Assembly (NCBI RefSeq): GCF_940807255.1
Contig: NZ_CALNWY010000018.1
Location: 18,326 to 82,325 of the forward strand
DNA length: 64,000 nucleotides
Source of the DNA: Mixta sp. Marseille-Q2659
Lineage (GTDB): Bacteria > Pseudomonadota > Gammaproteobacteria > Enterobacterales > Enterobacteriaceae
Direction of reading: 5' to 3'
Shown here: in pieces, positions 36,441-47,602 of the stretch
How the letters are laid out: every line of letters begins with the position of its first letter
How positions within the stretch are numbered: the stretch's first letter is position 1
Position numbers and translations under genes: made by a program
Notes under the pieces: model-generated
What the model saw: only the letters and a program-made list of their open reading frames with translations
Told to the model about the DNA's origin: nothing
Databases searched by the model: none

Positions 36441-37652
36441 GTGAAAAACCGCACTTTTGGCAGTGTATTTATCGTTGCCGGCACCACCATTGGCGCCGGT
36501 ATGTTGGCGATGCCGTTGGCTGCCGCAGGGATTGGACCGGGTTTTACCCTGTTATTGCTGGTCGGGCTGTGGGCGTTAATGTGCTATACCGCGCTGTTGC
36601 TGGTTGAAGTCTATCAGCACGCGCCGGCAGATACCGGACTGGGCACGCTTACCCGCCGCTACCTGGGGCGTCCGGGCCAGTGGTTAACCGGATTCAGCAT
36701 GCTGTTTTTGATGTATGCCCTGACCGCTGCCTATATCAGCGGTGCGGGCGAACTGCTGGCCGCCAGCCTGAGTCAGTGGTTCTCAACGCATATTTCCCCA
36801 GGCAGCGGCGTGCTGCTGTTTACGCTGATTGCCGGCAGCGTGGTCTGCATCGGTACGCATATGGTCGATATGTTTAACCGCATACTGTTCAGCGCCAAAA
36901 TCATTTTGCTGGTAGTGATGCTGGCGCTGATGATGCCGCATATTCATCACACCAATCTGCTGACGCTGCCGCTGGAAAAAGGGCTGATGCTCTCCGCGAT
37001 TCCGGTGATCTTTACCTCGTTCGGCTTTCACGGCAGCGTGCCCAGCATCGTCAATTACCTGCATGGCGATCTGCGCAAGCTGCGCTGGGTGTTTATTACC
37101 GGCAGCGCTATTCCGCTGGTGGCCTATATCTTCTGGCAGCTGGCGACGCTGGGTGCGATTGAGCAAAGCACCTTTCTCGCTCTGCTCGCCAACCATGCCG
37201 GGCTGAACGGACTGCTGCAGGCGATTCGTGAAGTTGTCGCCTCTCCGCACGTTGAGCTGGCAGTCCATCTGTTTGCCGATCTGGCGCTGGCGACCTCTTT
37301 CCTCGGCGTATCGCTGGGGCTGTTTGATTACCTGGCGGATCTTTGCAAGCGTAACGCTAACGTTACAGGCCGGATGCAGAGCGGTCTGATGACCTTCCTG
37401 CCGCCGCTGATGTTTGCCCTGTTCTATCCGCAAGGTTTTGTGCTGGCGCTGGGTTACGCGGGCGTCGCGCTGGCGGTGCTGGCGCTGATCATTCCCTCAA
37501 TGCTGGTCTGGCGTAGCCGTCAGCAGCACGGTACAGCGCAATATAACGTGGCGGGTGGCAAGCCCTTACTGCTGGTGGTTTTTCTGTGCGGCATCGGCGT
37601 GATCGTGATTCAGATGCTGCTGGCGCTGGGCTGGTTGCCTGAAGTGGGATAA
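36441..37652 (+). CDS. tyrP: Tyrosine-specific proton symporter TyrP
   Basis: An inner-membrane tyrosine importer of 403 residues with 11 predicted helices. The start [20 protein letters not shown] and the block [20 protein letters not shown] are conserved across Mtr/TnaB/TyrP; full-length similarity is closest to E. coli TyrP, including the ending GWLPEVG. The start is GTG 36441 after CAGGGGAAAGC. TyrR boxes upstream support the tyrosine assignment. Confidence 0.9.
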   Translation: MKNRTFGSVFIVAGTTIGAGMLAMPLAAAGIGPGFTLLLLVGLWALMCYTALLLVEVYQHAPADTGLGTLTRRYLGRPGQWLTGFSMLFLMYALTAAYISGAGELLAASLSQWFSTHISPGSGVLLFTLIAGSVVCIGTHMVDMFNRILFSAKIILLVVMLALMMPHIHHTNLLTLPLEKGLMLSAIPVIFTSFGFHGSVPSIVNYLHGDLRKLRWVFITGSAIPLVAYIFWQLATLGAIEQSTFLALLANHAGLNGLLQAIREVVASPHVELAVHLFADLALATSFLGVSLGLFDYLADLCKRNANVTGRMQSGLMTFLPPLMFALFYPQGFVLALGYAGVALAVLALIIPSMLVWRSRQQHGTAQYNVAGGKPLLLVVFLCGIGVIVIQMLLALGWLPEVG

Positions 37653-37783
37653 TCCTGTCTCACTCAATCAACTCACCTGAAACTGACCCGCGACGGGCTT
37701 TTGGTCCCGCCCGCGGGTTAAGCAAACTGGCGCAAGCGCGCCCTCCGCGTTGCCCTGAGAAAGCTGGCGACGGGCACGCAACC

Positions 37784-37812
37784 ATAAAAAAAGCGGCCCG
37801 CAGGCCGCTTCT
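37784..37812 (-). terminator. Terminator after the nitroreductase gene
   Basis: AAGCGGCC (37791-37798), loop CGCA, GGCCGCTT (37803-37810). The A-run at 37786-37792 gives a U tract on the minus strand. Confidence 0.75.
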
Positions 37813-37878
37813 TCAGGCTATCTCATGCTATCGGCTAATGACGTACCGGAACGCCGCCGCCGTGCGTGATGAAAGCGC

Positions 37879-38617
37879 TTATTTATCTTTGCCGAAACCC
37901 TGCTTCAGCAGCGCAGGCAAGACGTCAGGGAAATAGATGTTTTTGTAGTAGTTGCCGACGGTGTGGCTCCAGTCCTCGCCGCCGTCGCGGTTAATGGTTT
38001 TCCAGTGCTGCTCCAGCTCCACGTTGAATGCCGCGATGCTTTCTTGCAGGCCCGCCTGCTGATATTTCTCTTCATGACGGAAGGTTGAGATCGGCAGACG
38101 TGGCTTAATGTCGGCAGGCTGATCGACATAGCCCAGCGCCAGACCTACCAGTGGGAAAGTCAGCGGCGGCAGCTCAAACAGCTCGATAAACGCTGCCGGA
38201 TCTTTTCATGCCGCCGATCGGCACCACGCCCAGGCCCTGCGCATGTGCGGCGGCCATGGCCGAAGCCAGCGCAATGCCAACATCGGTGCTGCCGGAAACG
38301 ATACTTTCAATACTTTCATGGGCAATTTGCTGCTGATCGATCAGCGTCATCGCCTCGCGCGTTTTGTGCATATCCAGCACAAAGGTGATGAACACAGGCG
38401 CCTGTGCGATCCACGGCTGGCCGCCCGCCAGTTCGGCAATTTTCGCTTTTGTCGCCTTATCACGCGTCACAATCACCGAAACCTGCTGTGAGTGAACAGA
38501 GGTCGGCGCACGGTAAGCGGAAAGGATAATGTTATCCAGAACGGCGTCAGGGATCGCTTTATCAAGATAGCTGCGGTCGCTGCGGTGATTAATCAGTGTT
38601 TCAATAACCGGATTCAT
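37879..38617 (-). pseudogene. NfsA-like NADPH-dependent nitroreductase (one frameshift)
   Basis: A flavin (FMN) oxidoreductase of the nitroreductase fold. The first frame starts at ATG 38617 (MNPVIETLINHRSDRSY) after AAAGGAAAGAGC and contains YRAPTSVHSQQVSVI and GGQPWIAQAPVFITFV. The frame breaks at 38203-38206, a run of four T (A on the coding strand). Removing one gives GGMKDPAAFIELFELPPLT and continues through HEEKYQQAGLQ to the TAA at 37881-37879, for about 245 residues. One extra homopolymer base is the simplest explanation. Activity on nitroaromatics is inferred from the family. Confidence 0.78.
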
Positions 38618-38742
38618 GCTCTTTCCTTTGCGATAAAAATTCGGGTGAAGTGTAGTGGAGCGCGTTTTCAACGGCTTGCCACTCTGTGCCGCACCTGTTG
38701 CAGGCCCGAACGTGCCTTCCCTGGCGCGGCTGTCAGACATTG

Positions 38743-40503
38743 CTATTGCACGAGTTTTTCGTCGCGCACCTGGTACATTTTTTGATTATCGGGGCCGATA
38801 AAGTCGCTGGCCGGTTGGCCGATGGTCAGATTATCAAAGGCCGTCGATTTGTCCGGCTGATAATTACTGGCGTCATCCACCGATCCTTTACCGCTATAGC
38901 GGGCGATATAAGGATACGGGAAGACCGGACGAGTCGCTTTCAGCGCGACGGCGGGGGTGGCAAACGGCTGGCTGGGTTTCTGCATGCCATGGAACTGCTT
39001 CTCAGCCGACGCGCCCGGCGCCGGAGGCATCATCACTGACTCTTCCGCCTGCGCGCGCTTGCCGGTAATAATTTTTTCCGGCGCGCGGCCCTGCTCGGTC
39101 CAGGCCATTAACGGCGTCAGCAGATCGATCTGATCGTAGCCTTCGCCGTTGCCGCAATGCGCTACGCCAGGCAGCAGGAAAAGACGCAGAAACTTATCGA
39201 CGGCGGCCTCGCCCAGCGTTTTCTGTACGCCGCGATAGTAAGCGATGGAAAACGCCGGACTGATAGAGTCATCCGCCAGACCGTGCCAGATAATCAGCTT
39301 GCCGCCGCGTTTCAGATACCCGCTCAGGTTGGTATTCGCGGCGTTATACAACGGCGCCAGCTGTGCCACGGCGTCAAAGTTGCGGCGATTAAGCGGAAAA
39401 TCGTTCATCGAGTGAATGTTTTGTTTGCCACCGGGCAGCAACACCGACTGGAGCGCGGGCAGCACCATGCTTTCAGACATCGAGTGCCCCGTAGCGCTAT
39501 CCGGCACCGGCCAGCGCAGCTCCGATCCCAGCGGCAGACCGGCAGGAACAAACTGGTTGCCGTTGCTGTCATGCGCGCCGCGGTAGAGATTTTCCGCAAC
39601 CTTAATCTCTTCGCGCGTCAGGCAGTCCGATCTCTCCGTTTGATGGTCGGCGCAGGTTTTTACCCAGCTGGCGGAAAAGGTACAGGCGTACGGGTTTTGC
39701 AGAATGGCATCGTCCACGCCTGACAGCGTCGGGCAGTTTTTGATTACCGCACGATGCAGGATCGGCAGGCGATCTTTCAGCAGAATGGCGCTGCCGTCCG
39801 GGCGCTGGTTCGCCGCCACATTCCAGCCATGATAAAAGGAGTTCTGAAACTGGAAGAAGCCCGCAGGCGCGCCAGCTGAAATTCCGTCGAAATCCTGCGG
39901 ATAACGCTGGGCCTCCATCAGCGCCTCACGGCCGCCGTCGGAGCAACCCATAAAGTAGGCGTATTTCTGCGGCTGACCGTAGTAGGCCTTGATCAGAGCT
40001 TTGGTCAGCACCGCTGTCAGATGATTAGCGCGCCAGGCAAAATCGATGCGCTGTTGCGGATCTTCCGCCCAGCTGGCATTCATCATGCTGCCGCGGTGTC
40101 CCATATCGGTAGCCGCGACGGCAAATTCACCATTCATGGCAGGAACGCAGCCGCTGGCATTAGAAAGGCTGAGATTAATGTTGCCGCACAGGCCGCCGCA
40201 GCCCACCTGTAAAAAACGCTGCGTCCACTTCTCTGCGGGCAACGCCACTTCGACACCGATTTTCGGGGCAATGGTGGCGCTAACCTTACAAAAGGTGCCC
40301 TTTTCGCTGTGCATTGTCGCAACGGAAGTAATAGTGACCTGCGCGCCGACGCTGGCGCTGAAATCCTGTTGGTTAAGCTGTTCGCAGGCGGCAACCGGCG
40401 TCACCACCGGCAGGCTTTGCGCCGCTTTCGCTGGCAACGCGGCCAGCAGCCAACAGCCTGCCGCCAGACACAAAATAAGACTTCGTTTGCCCCACTGGCT
40501 CAT
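38743..40503 (-). CDS. Tannase/feruloyl esterase family alpha/beta hydrolase, exported
   Basis: A 586-residue secreted esterase with a signal peptide ending in AKAAQ. The nucleophile lies in GCSDGGREAL. Asp and His candidates lie in GLADDSISP and GVAHCGNG. Two Cys (ACEQLNQQ and VAHCG) could pair as in the tannase family CS-D-HC arrangement. The family hydrolyses gallate or hydroxycinnamate esters of plant phenolics, which fits the hydroxyarylic acid decarboxylase genes in the window. The ATG at 40503 has AAAGGAAAC upstream. Confidence 0.85.
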   Translation of the reverse strand: MSQWGKRSLILCLAAGCWLLAALPAKAAQSLPVVTPVAACEQLNQQDFSASVGAQVTITSVATMHSEKGTFCKVSATIAPKIGVEVALPAEKWTQRFLQVGCGGLCGNINLSLSNASGCVPAMNGEFAVAATDMGHRGSMMNASWAEDPQQRIDFAWRANHLTAVLTKALIKAYYGQPQKYAYFMGCSDGGREALMEAQRYPQDFDGISAGAPAGFFQFQNSFYHGWNVAANQRPDGSAILLKDRLPILHRAVIKNCPTLSGVDDAILQNPYACTFSASWVKTCADHQTERSDCLTREEIKVAENLYRGAHDSNGNQFVPAGLPLGSELRWPVPDSATGHSMSESMVLPALQSVLLPGGKQNIHSMNDFPLNRRNFDAVAQLAPLYNAANTNLSGYLKRGGKLIIWHGLADDSISPAFSIAYYRGVQKTLGEAAVDKFLRLFLLPGVAHCGNGEGYDQIDLLTPLMAWTEQGRAPEKIITGKRAQAEESVMMPPAPGASAEKQFHGMQKPSQPFATPAVALKATRPVFPYPYIARYSGKGSVDDASNYQPDKSTAFDNLTIGQPASDFIGPDNQKMYQVRDEKLVQ

Positions 40504-40876
40504 GTTTTGTTTCCTTTCAGATGCAGTTTGCAGAGTTAAACGGGAAGTAAATACCATTTTTAGAGCGGCCGCGCTAAAGAGACGGGTAAGGAAAACGTAA
40601 GGGGAAAAGTGACGGCAAAACGGGAAAGTGAATTTAACCAACAGGAAAATTAAAAACGTTACGGATTTATATTTCTATTAAACAGGAGGTTACCTAAGGT
40701 GACCCCTCAGCAAAGCCCACGGCCGCCGATTAAATGTTAACCACATAAACTACGTGGACATTGCGTTTCAGGTAATCTTTACTAACTTTAATTACGAGTT
40801 CCTGTGTAACCCTTTGCTGTAGACGCCTTTTCGTCATCCGGCACCGATCCATTGCCACGGTGCCGGATTTTTTTAT
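40504..40876. other. Intergenic region with a plus-strand terminator, possible small RNA
   Basis: 373 bases between two genes on the minus strand with no coding frame. It contains a strong terminator acting on the plus strand, although no plus-strand gene precedes it, so a small RNA is possible (see next entry). Confidence 0.5.
40785..40875 (+). ncRNA. Candidate small RNA ending in an intrinsic terminator
   Basis: ATCCGGCACC (40836-40845) pairs with GGTGCCGGAT (40859-40868), a 10-bp perfect stem followed by a T-run to 40874. The stem has a U tract only on the plus strand. A TTGCGT (40761-40766) and TAACTT (40783-40788) pair with 16-base spacing is a weak promoter candidate. The 5' end is a guess and no known small RNA was recognised. 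Confidence 0.3.
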
Positions 40877-41554
40877 TTAACGACGGGCGCGAACCAACTG
40901 GTAACGGCGCGTAAAGTATTCAAACGGCGCGCTCCAGACGTGAACCAGTCGCGTAAAGGGAAAAATCAGGAAAATCGTCATTCCCAGCACCAGATGAACG
41001 CGATAAATCCACTCCACGCCATCCAACCAGGTTGAAGCATTACCCTGGAACGTCACCACCGACTGCGCCCAGCCCACCAGTTTCATCATCCCTACGCCGT
41101 CCAGATGACGTAACGAGAAGAGAATCGAGGTCAGGCCCAGAATCAGCTGGATCATCAAAATCCCCAGAATCACGATGTCGGCCCGGCTTGAAGTAGCGCG
41201 CACGCGCGGGTTAAACATGCGTCGCTTCAGCAGCATCAGGCCGCCGACCAGCGCCATCAAACCAAACACGCCACCGGCGATCATCGCCAGTTTCTGCTTG
41301 GTGGCGATCGCCAAAAAGGGTTCATAAACCCAGTGCGGCGTTAGCAGCCCGAACAGATGACCAAAGAAGATGCCGATAATGCCGATGTGAAACAGATTGG
41401 AGGCCAGACGGAAATTGCCTTTGTCGAGCATCTGGCTGGAACCGGCGCGCCAGGTGTACTGGCCGTAGTCATAGCGCAGCCAGCTACCGATAATAAATAC
41501 CGTTCCGCACAGGTAAGGATAGATCTCAAAAAAGAAGATGTTCAGATAGTGCAT
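40877..41554 (-). CDS. narI: Respiratory nitrate reductase gamma subunit, cytochrome b NarI
   Basis: The 225-residue membrane anchor with five helices and two b hemes. It takes electrons from quinol and passes them to Nar[35 protein letters not shown] and [10 protein letters not shown] carry conserved heme His residues, with others in RVHLVLGMT and RLVHVWSAP. The start ATG shares bases with the narJ stop (TAATG), so translation is coupled. Confidence 0.93.
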   Translation of the reverse strand: MHYLNIFFFEIYPYLCGTVFIIGSWLRYDYGQYTWRAGSSQMLDKGNFRLASNLFHIGIIGIFFGHLFGLLTPHWVYEPFLAIATKQKLAMIAGGVFGLMALVGGLMLLKRRMFNPRVRATSSRADIVILGILMIQLILGLTSILFSLRHLDGVGMMKLVGWAQSVVTFQGNASTWLDGVEWIYRVHLVLGMTIFLIFPFTRLVHVWSAPFEYFTRRYQLVRARR

Positions 41555-42246
41555 TATTTCGGCCCTCCGGCTGACAAGTCCAGATATTGCGGTATGGGCT
41601 GCTGCTGGAAGCGTTGCTGATGCGCTTTTTCCTGCGAGGAGCCGCATTCCTGCGCCCGATCGTCGATAAATTTAATCTGTGCTTCTTCCCATACGGCATC
41701 CAGCGCCTGCCGGGTGTCATCGCGCGGCTCCTTACTCACCTGGCCCGCAACGCTGCTGCTGCGCAACGGACTGCCCGCCCAGGCGAGCAGCAGATCGAAC
41801 AGTTCGCTGAACACGCTTTCGCGCTGTTTCAGCCGACCGCCAATCAGCGCCAGGATCGGGGCGACATCCTGTAACCCCTGACGCGCTGCCGTCTCCGGCA
41901 GCTGATTAAGGTACTCCAGGTAAAGCGGCAAATAATCCGGCAGTTCGCGACAGTCGAGCAGCAGGCCCGCCTGCTCATACTGTGCCAGCAGATCGACCAT
42001 CGCCTGTCCACGATCGCGCGATTCGCCGTGAACATGTTCAAACAGTAGCAGCGAGGTGGCGCAGCCGCGATCGAAGGTTTCGCACCACTCCGACTGCCGA
42101 TCCAGCAGCCCGCCGCTGAGCCAGGCGTCAGCGAAGGGCTGCAACAGCGGCGCCTCCTGCGCCACCAGCGCACGCAGTTCCTCCCTTTCCTCCCACAGCG
42201 CCTTATCCGGGTACTCCAGCAGCAGCGCGATCGCTTTCAGCAACAT
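41554..42246 (-). CDS. narJ: Nitrate reductase molybdenum cofactor assembly chaperone NarJ
   Basis: A 230-residue cytoplasmic chaperone that binds the NarG N-terminus and assists cofactor insertion. Family marks are [35 protein letters not shown] and [11 protein letters not shown]. It overlaps both neighbours by one base (narH stop and narI start), as in E. coli narGHJI. Confidence 0.92.
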   Translation of the reverse strand: MLLKAIALLLEYPDKALWEEREELRALVAQEAPLLQPFADAWLSGGLLDRQSEWCETFDRGCATSLLLFEHVHGESRDRGQAMVDLLAQYEQAGLLLDCRELPDYLPLYLEYLNQLPETAARQGLQDVAPILALIGGRLKQRESVFSELFDLLLAWAGSPLRSSSVAGQVSKEPRDDTRQALDAVWEEAQIKFIDDRAQECGSSQEKAHQQRFQQQPIPQYLDLSAGGPK

Positions 42247-43778
42247 TACTCGCCCTCCGCTTTGTGGGTGATATTGATGGCGTCGATGCGGCGGCTGTTG
42301 AACAGGTTGAATTTACTGTCACTGCCGTGGCAGCCGTCGCCGAAGGTAAAGCCGCAGCCGTTACGTTCCGGGAAGGCGTCAGCCGCCAGTTCACGATGGC
42401 TGGTGGGGATGACAAAGCGATCTTCATAGTTCGCAATCGCCAGATAGCGATACATCTCTTCAACCTGCGCCACGCTCAGGCCGACCTGTTCGATACCGCT
42501 GGTATCGGTCACGCCGTCTACCGTCTGCGCGCGTTTGTAGTGGCGCATCGCCATCATGCGTTTCAGCGCGCGCAGCACCGGGGCGGTATCGCCGGCGCTG
42601 AGCAGATTCGCCAGGTACTGCACCGGGATACGCAAAGTTTCCACCGCAGGCAGCGCGCCATCCATCGGCAGCGCGCCCGCATCGGCCACCGACTGAATCG
42701 GCGACAGCGGCGGCACATACCAGACCATCGGCAGCGTGCGGTATTCCGGGTGCAGCGGCAGCGCCAGCTTCCAGTCCATCGCCAGCTTCCAGACCGGCGA
42801 TTTTTGCGCCGCCTCCAGTACGTTCTCAGGAATGCCTTGCGCCAGCGCCTCGGCAATCACTTCCGGGTCGTTGGGATCGAGGAATACATCAAGCTGGCGC
42901 TCATAAAGATCGGTTTCATGTTCGGCACTGGCAGCTTCGGCAATACGATCGGCGTCATACAGCACCACGCCGAGATAGCGGATGCGGCCAACGCAGGTTT
43001 CGGAACAGACGGTCGGCATGCCCGATTCGATGCGCGGATAACAGAAGATGCACTTCTCCGATTTGCCGCTTTTCCAGTTAAAGTAGATTTTCTTGTACGG
43101 GCAGCCGCTGATGCAAAGACGCCAGCCACGACATTTATCCTGGTCGATGAGTACGATGCCATCCTCTTCGCGCTTGTAGATGGCGCCGCTGGGACAGGTG
43201 GCCACGCAGCTGGGGTTCAGGCAGTGTTCACACAGACGCGGCAGGTACATCATAAAGGTGTTTTCAAACTGGCCGTACATCTCCTTCTGCATCGCCACGA
43301 AGTTGCTGTCCTGGGAGCGCAGGCTGAATTCGCCGCCGAGGATCTCTTCCCAGTTCGGGCCCCATTCCACCTTTTTCATGCGCTTGCCGCTCACCAGCGA
43401 ACGCGGTCGGGCGATGGGCTGATGTTTGCCCTCCGGCGCGTTATGCAGATGCTGATAGTCAAAGCTGAACGGCTCATAATAATCATCGATGCCCGGCACT
43501 TCCGGGTTGGCGAAAATTTTCGCCATCACGCCCGCCTTGCCGCCCAGACGCGGCTCCAGCTTGCCGTTGATTTTGCGGATCCAGCCGCCCTTCCATTTAT
43601 CCTGATCTTCCCAGGCTTTCGGGTAGCCAATGCCCGGCTTGGTTTCCACGTTATTAAACCAGGCATATTCCATCCCCTCGCGTCCGGTCCAGACGTTTTT
43701 GCAGGTAATGGAGCAGGTATGACAGCCAATACATTTGTCGAGGTTCATCACCATGCCGACCTGTGAACGAATCTTCAT
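42246..43778 (-). CDS. narH: Respiratory nitrate reductase beta subunit NarH
   Basis: The 510-residue iron-sulfur subunit linking NarI to NarG. Four ferredoxin Cys groups are complete: CIGCHTCSITCKNVW, CEHCLNPSCVATCP, CRGWRLCISGCPYKK (the Trp replaces a Cys and gives the 3Fe-4S cluster) and CIFCYPRIESGMPTVCSETC. It overlaps narG by four bases (ATGA). No frameshift was found in this gene. Confidence 0.94.
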   Translation of the reverse strand: MKIRSQVGMVMNLDKCIGCHTCSITCKNVWTGREGMEYAWFNNVETKPGIGYPKAWEDQDKWKGGWIRKINGKLEPRLGGKAGVMAKIFANPEVPGIDDYYEPFSFDYQHLHNAPEGKHQPIARPRSLVSGKRMKKVEWGPNWEEILGGEFSLRSQDSNFVAMQKEMYGQFENTFMMYLPRLCEHCLNPSCVATCPSGAIYKREEDGIVLIDQDKCRGWRLCISGCPYKKIYFNWKSGKSEKCIFCYPRIESGMPTVCSETCVGRIRYLGVVLYDADRIAEAASAEHETDLYERQLDVFLDPNDPEVIAEALAQGIPENVLEAAQKSPVWKLAMDWKLALPLHPEYRTLPMVWYVPPLSPIQSVADAGALPMDGALPAVETLRIPVQYLANLLSAGDTAPVLRALKRMMAMRHYKRAQTVDGVTDTSGIEQVGLSVAQVEEMYRYLAIANYEDRFVIPTSHRELAADAFPERNGCGFTFGDGCHGSDSKFNLFNSRRIDAINITHKAEGE

Positions 43779-46700
43779 TTCGCTTCCCCCTGCACCTGGT
43801 CAGTGCCTTCGCCATCCAGCCAGTTAATGTTTTTCATTTTGCGGATCATAATGAACTCGTCACGGTTGGAGCCGACGGTGCCGTAGTAGTTAAAGCTGTA
43901 GGCCAGGTGGGCGTAGCCGCCAATCATATGGGTCGGTTTGGGACAGATACGTGTAACGGAGTTATGGAAGCCGCCGCGCATGCCGGTCACCTCCGAGCCA
44001 GGAATATTGGTGATACGTTCCTGTGCGTGATACATCATGACCGAACCCGTCTTAACGCGCTGACTAACCACCGAACGGCAGGTCAGCGCGCCGTTGGCGT
44101 TAAACACTTCCACCCAGTCGTTATCTTTAATATCCAGCTCGCGCGCGTCCTCCTCGCTCATCCAGATAATCGGCCCGCCGCGCGACATAGTCAGCATCAG
44201 CAGGTTTTCACTATAGGTGGAGTGAATGCCCCATTTCTGGTGCGGCGTCAGGAAGTTCAGCGCCTTCTCTGGATAGCCATTCGACGGAATATGCTTCAGC
44301 TGCGTGACGCTGCGCGTATCGATCGGCGGGCGATAGGAAACCAGGCTTTCGCCAAAGGCGCGCATCCACGGGTGATCCTGATAGAGCTGTTGACGGCCGG
44401 AGATAGTGCGCCACGGGATCAGCTCATGCACATTGGTGTAGCTGGAGTTATAGGAGACATGCTCATCCTCCAGGCCGGACCAGGTCGGGCTGGAGATAAT
44501 TTTGCGCGGCTGCGCCTGTATATCGCGGAAGCGGATTTTCTCCTCTTCTTTGCGGCGCGCCAGATGCGTATGTTCGCGGCCGGTGATCTCTTCCAGCGCC
44601 TGCCAGGCTTTGATTGCTACCTGTCCGTTGGTTTCCGGTGCCAGCGTGAGGATCATCTCCGCCGCGTCAATCGCGCTGTTGATCATCGGCTGGCCTTTCG
44701 CCGGGCCGTCCGGTTTGACGTAGTTCAGCTGGCGCAGCAGCTCCACTTCGTTAGCGGTGTGCCAGTTAATCCCTTTGCCGCCGTTGCCGATTTTCTCCAG
44801 CAGCGGGCCGACCGAGGTAAAGCGATCCCAGGTAGCCGGATAGTCGCGCTCGATGGTGATGATATTGGGCGCGGTTTTGCCGGGGATCAGATCGCACTCG
44901 CCCTTGTGCCACTCTTTGATATCGTAGGGCTGCGCCAGCTCTGCCGGCGAATCATGCTGAATCGGCTGCAGCACCACGTCGGTTTCCTGTCCGAGATGGC
45001 CGACGCACAGCGTGGAGAAGGTTTTGGCGATGTCCTTATAAATTTCCCAGTCGGTGCGCGACTCCCATACCGGATCGACGGCGGCAGAAAGCGGATGAAT
45101 GAACGGGTGCATATCGGTGGTGTTCATATCATCTTTTTCATACCAGGAGGCGGTCGGCAGCACCACGTCTGAATAAAGACAGGTGGTGGACATACGGAAA
45201 TCGAGCGTGACCAGCAGATCCAGCTTGCCCTCCAACGCCCTGGTTTGCCATTCCACCTCTTCCGGGATGGCATCGCCCTTGCCCACGCACTCCTCGCCCT
45301 GAATGCCGCTGTCGGTACCGAGCAGGTATCTCAGCAGATATTCATGCCCTTTGCCGGACGAACCCAGCAGATTAGAGCGCCAGATAAACAGGTTACGTGG
45401 ATGGTTGTTGCCGTCGTCCGGCTGTTCGCAGGCGAAACGCAGCTTGCCGTTTTTCAGCGCGTCCACGGTATAGTCCACCGGCGACTGTCCCGCCTGTTTC
45501 GCCAGTCCGGCGATGCGCAGCGGGTTAATGTTCAGTTGCGGCGCCGACGGCAGCCAGCCCATGCGCTCGGCACGCACGTTAAAATCGATTAGCTGGCCGG
45601 TAAACTTCTGTTTCTGGGCAATGGGCGACAGCAGCTCGCTGATGCTCAGTTTCTCAAAGCGCCACTGGCTGGCGTGCGCGTAGAACCAGGACGTGCTGTT
45701 CATCTGGCGCGGCGGACGCGTCCAGTCCAGCGCGAACGCCAGCGGCATCCAGCCGGTTTGCGGCCGGAGTTTCTCCTGACCAACGTAGTGCGCCCAGCCG
45801 CCGCCGGTTTGCCCGACGCAGCCGCAGAACACCAGCATATTGATCAGCCCGCGATAGTTCATATCCATGTGATACCAGTGGTTTAGACCGGCTCCCACGA
45901 TAATCATCGAGCGTCCACGCGTTTTATGGGCGGTCGAGGCGAACTCGCGCGCAATATGCTCCAGGTTTTTACGCGGCACGCCGCTGATCTGTTCCGCCCA
46001 GGCGGGCGTATAGGCTTTAATCTCGTCGTAACTCTGGGGACAGTTGGCGTCATCCAGCCCGCGATCCATGCCGTAATTGGCCAGCAGCAGATCGTAAACG
46101 GTGACCACCCGGCCCTGGCTGCCGTCCGCCAGTGTAATATGCTTCACCGGCAGCTGATGCAGCAGGATCGACTCCTGCTTCACATGGCGAAAGTTGGGGC
46201 TTTCATTGCCGCCGTAATAAGGGAAAGCGACCGGCACGACCTCATCGCGATCGTCAAGCAGGCTGAGGCGTAGCGTGACGTCCTAGCCCGCCGCCTGCGG
46301 CTCCAGGTTCCACTTGCCCTTTTCTCTCCAGCGGAAGCCGATGGAACCGTTAGGCACCACCAGATCGCCGGTTTCGCTGAAGGCGACGGTTTTCCAGTCG
46401 GGATTATTGGCTTCGCCCAGCGCATCGGTAAGATCGGCGGCGCGCAGCAGGCGGCCTGAGGTGTAATAGCCGCTCTCATCCGGCTCCAGCAGCACCAGCA
46501 TCGGCATATCGGTGTAGCGGCGTGCATAGTTAAGGAAGTATTCGCTGGGATTATCGAGATGGAACTCTTTCAGAATCACGTGGCCCATCGCCATCGCCAG
46601 CGCGCTGTCGGTGCCCTGTTTCGGCGACAGCCACTGGTCACACAGTTTCGCCACTTCCGAATAATCAGGACTGATGGCGATGGTCTTGGTGCCTTTATAG

Positions 46701-47513
46701 CGGACTTCGGTAAAAAAGTGGGCGTCGGGCGTGCGCGTCTGCGGCACGTTTGAACCCCAGGCGATAATGTAGCTGGAGTTATACCAGTCGGCGGATTCCG
46801 GTACGTCGGTCTGCTCGCCCGGTCATCGGCGACGCGGGCGGCAGATCGCAATACCAGTCGTAAAAGCTCAGGCTGGTGGCGCCGATCAGCGAAAGATAGC
46901 GCGTGCCGGCGGCGTAAGAGATCATTGACATCGCCGGAATTGGCGAGAAGCCCGCTACGCGATCCGGACCGCAATGTTTAATGGTCCAGATATTGGCGGC
47001 GGCGATTAGCGTATTCAGCTCGCGCCAGTCGGAGCGGATAAATCCACCGTGGCCGCGTGCCTGTTTATAGCTGCGGCTTTTTTCCGGGTCGGTAACGATA
47101 GCATTCCAGGCCAGCACCGGATCGGTATGTTGCGCCAGCGCCTCGCGCCAGAGTTCCACCAGACGACGGCGCACCAGCGGATATTTTAAACGGTTGGCGC
47201 TGTAGATATACCAGGAGTAGCTGGCGCCGCGTGGGCAGCCGCGAGGCTCGTGGTTAGGTAAATCAGGTCGGGTACGGGGATAGTCGGTTTGCTGCGTTTC
47301 CCAGGTGACCAGCCCGTTCTTCACATAAATTTTCCAGCTACAGGAACCGGTACAGTTTACGCCGTGCGTTGAGCGCACAATCTTGTCAAACTGCCAGCGC
47401 TGGCGGTAACTGTCCTCCCAGTCGCGGTTGCTGTTCATCAACTGCCCGTGTCCGTCCGAGAAGGTGTCGCTTTTCTGGCGGAAATAGCGAAACTTGTCCA
47501 CTAGCTTGCTCAT
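43775..47513 (-). pseudogene. narG: Respiratory nitrate reductase alpha subunit NarG (frameshift and in-frame TAG)
   Basis: The molybdenum catalytic subunit that reduces nitrate to nitrite on the cytoplasmic side. The ATG at 47513 follows [27 protein letters not shown] carries FS0 cluster ligands; later blocks such as AWGSNVPQTRTPDAHFF, IVGAGLNHWYHMDMNYRG and FIWRSNLLGSSGKG match E. coli NarG. Two lesions break it. At 46818-46823 two bases are missing; restoring ACCTGGGGC gives [15 protein letters not shown]. At 46285-46283 a TAG interrupts PQAAG-DVTLRLSLL without a frame change. Corrected length is about 1246 residues. The rest of the operon is intact, so a working gene misread in sequencing is likely. 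Confidence 0.9.
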
Positions 47514-47602
47514 TACCCACTCCTGGCAGAGAATATCCCTGCGGTTACATGGCTCAAATTGCATGGCCTGAAAGCCAGGCCGAATCGGGAACAATGCTGT
47601 GA

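Noticed and set aside
37878..38130. Frame at 37905-38129 considered as a separate gene
   Set aside because: The neighbouring frame continues the nitroreductase perfectly after one homopolymer correction.
42264..43766. A 500-codon open frame on the plus strand opposite narH
   Set aside because: It is an antisense shadow of the clearly coding narH, composed of His/Arg/Gln-rich sequence with no family resemblance.
43763..45172. A 469-codon plus-strand frame opposite narG
   Set aside because: Shadow of the well-conserved narG 3' half; no ribosome site and no recognisable domain.
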